Origin: an uncultured Bacteriovoracaceae bacterium
GTDB taxonomy: Bacteria; Bdellovibrionota; Bacteriovoracia; Bacteriovoracales; Bacteriovoracaceae
DNA length: 64,000 nucleotides
NCBI GenBank assembly: GCA_937923325.1
Contig: CAKZUQ010000013.1
Coordinates: 62,001 to 126,000, forward strand
Direction of reading: 5' to 3'
Both the position numbers and the translations under genes were made by a program. This document shows positions 61,255 through 64,000 of the stretch, in pieces; positions within the stretch are counted from its first letter, which is position 1; each line of letters opens with the position of its first letter. Below the pieces are notes generated by a model. It ran no database searches, had not been told where the DNA came from, and was given only the letters and a program-made list of their open reading frames with translations.

Positions 61255-64000
61255 TTACTTACAAATTTTTGAAAACTCACACTCTTCACAAGCATCTTTA
61301 TTTTGGATCCATGGATTATTTGTCTTCAGCCAATACCCCTTTAAATAACTTACGACATCAGAATATGAAATTGTTTTATCAACTATTCTCTCTTCATCAA
61401 CATAGCAAAGAACTATTTTTATCAGTTTTTCTTTGGAATAGAGTCCTAATGTATACTGTGCATAGGCGTAACACATTAACTGGAAGTGATAAACAGAATC
61501 ACCTTCTTCTTTACTTCTTCCTGTTTTGTAGTCCCAAATTTCCATTTGAGTAGAATCATCAATTGGGTTTAAAATCAGATCGGGAATACCTGATATCATA
61601 AAACCAAATACCTCAAACTTTAAAGCTTTCTCTGAAATAAAACTAAAGTTATTAGCTCTACTTTTCAGTAGTTCTAAGACCCACTCATAGGCTTTTAAGT
61701 ACTTTAAATCTAAATTCTGAACCAAGAAATTATTCTCTAAAACTTGAGATAATTCATCATGAATTTGAGTTCCTCGCTTAGATGAACTCTTTACCTCTAT
61801 AGGGGCATCATCAAAGAGGTTTACTTTTTCAATATTTTCGATATTTAATTTTAAAATATTTTTTAAATAAAATTTTCGAGGGCAGGTATGAACGATACCA
61901 AATCTTGTAACTGAAAGTTCAGGCATAATTAAAGTGTTTAGATTATTGTCACTTAATGTTAGCCCCACTTCATCTATTTGAAATAGAGGCCTCTTATTTG
62001 AAGTCGTTACAATTTGATCTTCTTTTACTATATAAGTAGAACCTCCATCCAGCTCAGCAATTTCTTTTGCATCCACTGCATCTTCTTTCCATGAGTTTAT
62101 TGCCTGCACCCATGAATTACTTTGTTTTCGGAATTTTACTTTTTGAAAGTTTACATTAACCCACCTCAGTTCATTCTCAGCTCTTGTTGCAGCAACATAA
62201 AAGAGTCTTTTAGATTCAGAAAAATCTTTTCTCTTTGCAATTTCTTTTTCTAGAAGTAACTGAGGTGTTTTATATCTTTTCTTTGAGTTTAGATCGTCTT
62301 TCCAAATAAAACTAAGAGGAAACTTACCAAATAAAGATTGATCGGGAAATGCCTTATCATTAGTATAGATTCCTCCAAGATACACCCTATTAAACTCTAA
62401 TCCTTTTGACGCATGAGCACTCATAATATTTAATGTCTCTGGCTCATTACCAAAGTTAAAATCAAGAGAGTATGACTGAGAACCTTTTTGAGAAATTACA
62501 TAAATTAATGTTTCAACATCGTCCAAATATAATCGACAAATATTCTCAATGTACTTGATATTATTTTTATAATTTGAGTTGAAAATTTTCATCTCGGTTA
62601 GAAATGCATAATAGCTTTGATATAGGCCAAAGAAAGGTACTGCTTCATAGAATGATTTTACGTTACTAATTAAGTCACTTTCATCAATACGAACGCCTAT
62701 TATTTGAAAATAAGCGGTTAATATAAGAAGTAAGGATTCTTCTTTTTTATCATTCTTATTTAAATTCTTTTCTATTAACGTCAAAAATATAGCAAGGATT
62801 GGATCTTCTAAATATGGAACCTTCACCTGTGCTGTAAAACTAATATTTTCCTTAATTAAAAGTCCCATAAGAACCAAGCTAGGTTTGAGTTTCTTATATA
62901 GGACAACATCTTTAATTGGTTTATTGCGAATAATTTCATTAAGTATACCATAGGCTTCAATTAGCTCTAACTCTGAATTAGATAAGGACTCAACTCCCTC
63001 CAGATCAACTTGAATACTTTCAACTAAACCTTGAGCTCGTTCAGGAATAGGAACTTCTTGATACTCTACTTCGACAGGATTTCTTTCCTTGCCTTCAAAT
63101 TTTAAATCCTTAGCAAAGATATTTTCGAAAAACTTGTTATTAAAATTAATCACGCTTTGATCAGAGCGATAATTATTTTTCAAACTCAAAACGAGAGGAA
63201 TTTCTTTACTACAATTTAGAAAAACTCCAAGCTCACCACCTCTAAATCCATAAATCGCTTGCTTTATATCTCCAACACAAAATAATTTTTTTAAGTCATT
63301 ATCTAATACTTTTTTGATGATTTCATATTGAATAAATGACGTATCTTGAAATTCATCTACAATTAAATAATTGTATCTGTCCACAACACTTTTTTGTGCA
63401 TCTTTATTCTTTAATTCTTTATGGACGATATATTCTAAATCAGAAAAGGTAACTCCAGGTACAGAGTAGTACTTACTTTCAATAAAGTCGAAAGCAGACT
63501 TTATTGAATTAAACCAAGGAACTATTGAAGTATCAAACTGGTTTATATACTCTTTAATATCTTCACCGTCAGATTTGAGAAATTTATTTAAATCTTTTAC
63601 TAGTGTATAATAAGCTTTCTCTTCAGGTGTGACCGTCTTACCTCTAGGGCTCACAGGAATTTTATATTTTTTACTTTCAAAGAAACTATTTACTTTTAAT
63701 ATATTATCTAAAGTTAGCTCCTCAATTTTTAGCTGCTGAAACTCAATTAAAAAGTCATACCATTTTTTTCCTTGGTTCTCCTCATTTAATTCTGCTGATG
63801 TTGTAAAGAGTTCATCTAAAGAGTGAATCTCAAAAAGTTCTTTAATTGTAGAGTCACTTGTTTTATATGAAGTAATATCTATTTCGGCCCAAGACTTTCT
63901 TAAGACAGGGTCTGAAAAAACACCGACTAAAGACTCAATTACCTTTTCACTATCTTTAATTAAAAATGGATTCAACTCATCTTGCGTGTCGATCCAACTT
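61255..64000 (-). CDS. AddA-like UvrD/Rep helicase-nuclease with iron-sulfur cysteines (5' end missing)
   Basis: The frame is open to the right edge, so the start and Walker A lie outside; about 914 residues are visible. Helicase motifs include IVDEFQDTSF (Walker B), FCVGDIKQAIYGFRGG, LKNNYRSDQSVINF, MSAHASKGLEFNRVYLGG and RLFYVAATRAENEL. The C-terminal PD-(D/E)XK nuclease has GIPDLIL and EIWDYKTGR. One cysteine in HTCPRKFYLKN and three at the very end (CEECEFSKIC, spacing C-x2-C-x5-C) look like the iron-sulfur staple of AddB and Cas4-type nucleases. It should process double-strand breaks for recombination. A partner subunit should lie just beyond the right edge. Confidence 0.88.
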   Translation of the reverse strand, partial: SWIDTQDELNPFLIKDSEKVIESLVGVFSDPVLRKSWAEIDITSYKTSDSTIKELFEIHSLDELFTTSAELNEENQGKKWYDFLIEFQQLKIEELTLDNILKVNSFFESKKYKIPVSPRGKTVTPEEKAYYTLVKDLNKFLKSDGEDIKEYINQFDTSIVPWFNSIKSAFDFIESKYYSVPGVTFSDLEYIVHKELKNKDAQKSVVDRYNYLIVDEFQDTSFIQYEIIKKVLDNDLKKLFCVGDIKQAIYGFRGGELGVFLNCSKEIPLVLSLKNNYRSDQSVINFNNKFFENIFAKDLKFEGKERNPVEVEYQEVPIPERAQGLVESIQVDLEGVESLSNSELELIEAYGILNEIIRNKPIKDVVLYKKLKPSLVLMGLLIKENISFTAQVKVPYLEDPILAIFLTLIEKNLNKNDKKEESLLLILTAYFQIIGVRIDESDLISNVKSFYEAVPFFGLYQSYYAFLTEMKIFNSNYKNNIKYIENICRLYLDDVETLIYVISQKGSQSYSLDFNFGNEPETLNIMSAHASKGLEFNRVYLGGIYTNDKAFPDQSLFGKFPLSFIWKDDLNSKKRYKTPQLLLEKEIAKRKDFSESKRLFYVAATRAENELRWVNVNFQKVKFRKQSNSWVQAINSWKEDAVDAKEIAELDGGSTYIVKEDQIVTTSNKRPLFQIDEVGLTLSDNNLNTLIMPELSVTRFGIVHTCPRKFYLKNILKLNIENIEKVNLFDDAPIEVKSSSKRGTQIHDELSQVLENNFLVQNLDLKYLKAYEWVLELLKSRANNFSFISEKALKFEVFGFMISGIPDLILNPIDDSTQMEIWDYKTGRSKEEGDSVYHFQLMCYAYAQYTLGLYSKEKLIKIVLCYVDEERIVDKTISYSDVVSYLKGYWLKTNNPWIQNKDACEECEFSKICK

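Overview
The window is AT-rich (roughly one third G+C by eye), densely coded and free of mobile elements, CRISPR arrays, rRNA or tRNA genes. The gene content is Gram-negative: LPS-type heptose and arabinose-phosphate isomerases, a Wzx flippase, an outer-membrane beta-barrel and many lipoproteins. It also has features typical of Bdellovibrionota and Myxococcota, namely FHA/TonB-like AgmX proteins, TPR lipoproteins, ExbB/ExbD sets, response-regulator/TPR fusions and small secreted hydrolases. Low G+C combined with this content suggests a Halobacteriovorax or Bacteriovorax-like member of Bacteriovoracia. That placement is an inference, because no marker gene here fixes it.

Positions 1-15077 (all minus strand) hold a surface-polysaccharide locus. 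Reading with transcription, it contains a UDP-glucuronate-4-epimerase-like protein, legB, legC, legI and legG, then an AT-rich terminator and a new promoter. A second unit follows: an MBOAT O-acyltransferase, its SGNH partner, ptmE, ptmF, legF, ptmA, a surface-glycan transferase, a Wzx flippase, fnlA and the first codons of fnlB. Together these predict a glycan carrying a legionaminic-acid-type nonulosonate made by the GDP-linked route and UDP-L-FucNAc-type sugars, probably O-acylated. Positions 15188-20252 add a glycosyltransferase and sugar-phosphate enzymes (UDP-glucose pyrophosphorylase, KpsF, ManA), a DUF4870 protein and a PAP2 phosphatase. manC follows at 27435.

Positions 20230-36792 are mixed. 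They hold a secreted M14 carboxypeptidase, a response-regulator/TPR protein paired with a pseudo-receiver/PilZ-like protein, MgtE, a sigma-54 activator followed at once by a near-perfect sigma-54 promoter and two small DNA-binding proteins, Psd, an HtrA-type protease, a Crp/Fnr regulator, and a four-gene operon with QueD and an apparently exported methyltransferase. Positions 37019-49241 carry groESL, secreted hydrolases, oxyR, a 2-Cys peroxiredoxin preceded by a textbook OxyR operator, and a DNA polymerase I with a dead proofreading domain.

Positions 49385-61175 hold trxA, gmhA and two facing operons. ExbB-ExbD-ExbD on the plus strand meets an eight-gene minus-strand operon: beta-barrel, two large TPR proteins, a TPR lipoprotein, a small secreted protein, an FHA/TonB-like transmembrane protein and two TonB-like lipoproteins. 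I read this as a proton-driven, envelope-spanning machine related to the Myxococcus Agl/Glt gliding apparatus. The right edge is an incomplete AddA-like helicase-nuclease with iron-sulfur-type cysteines.
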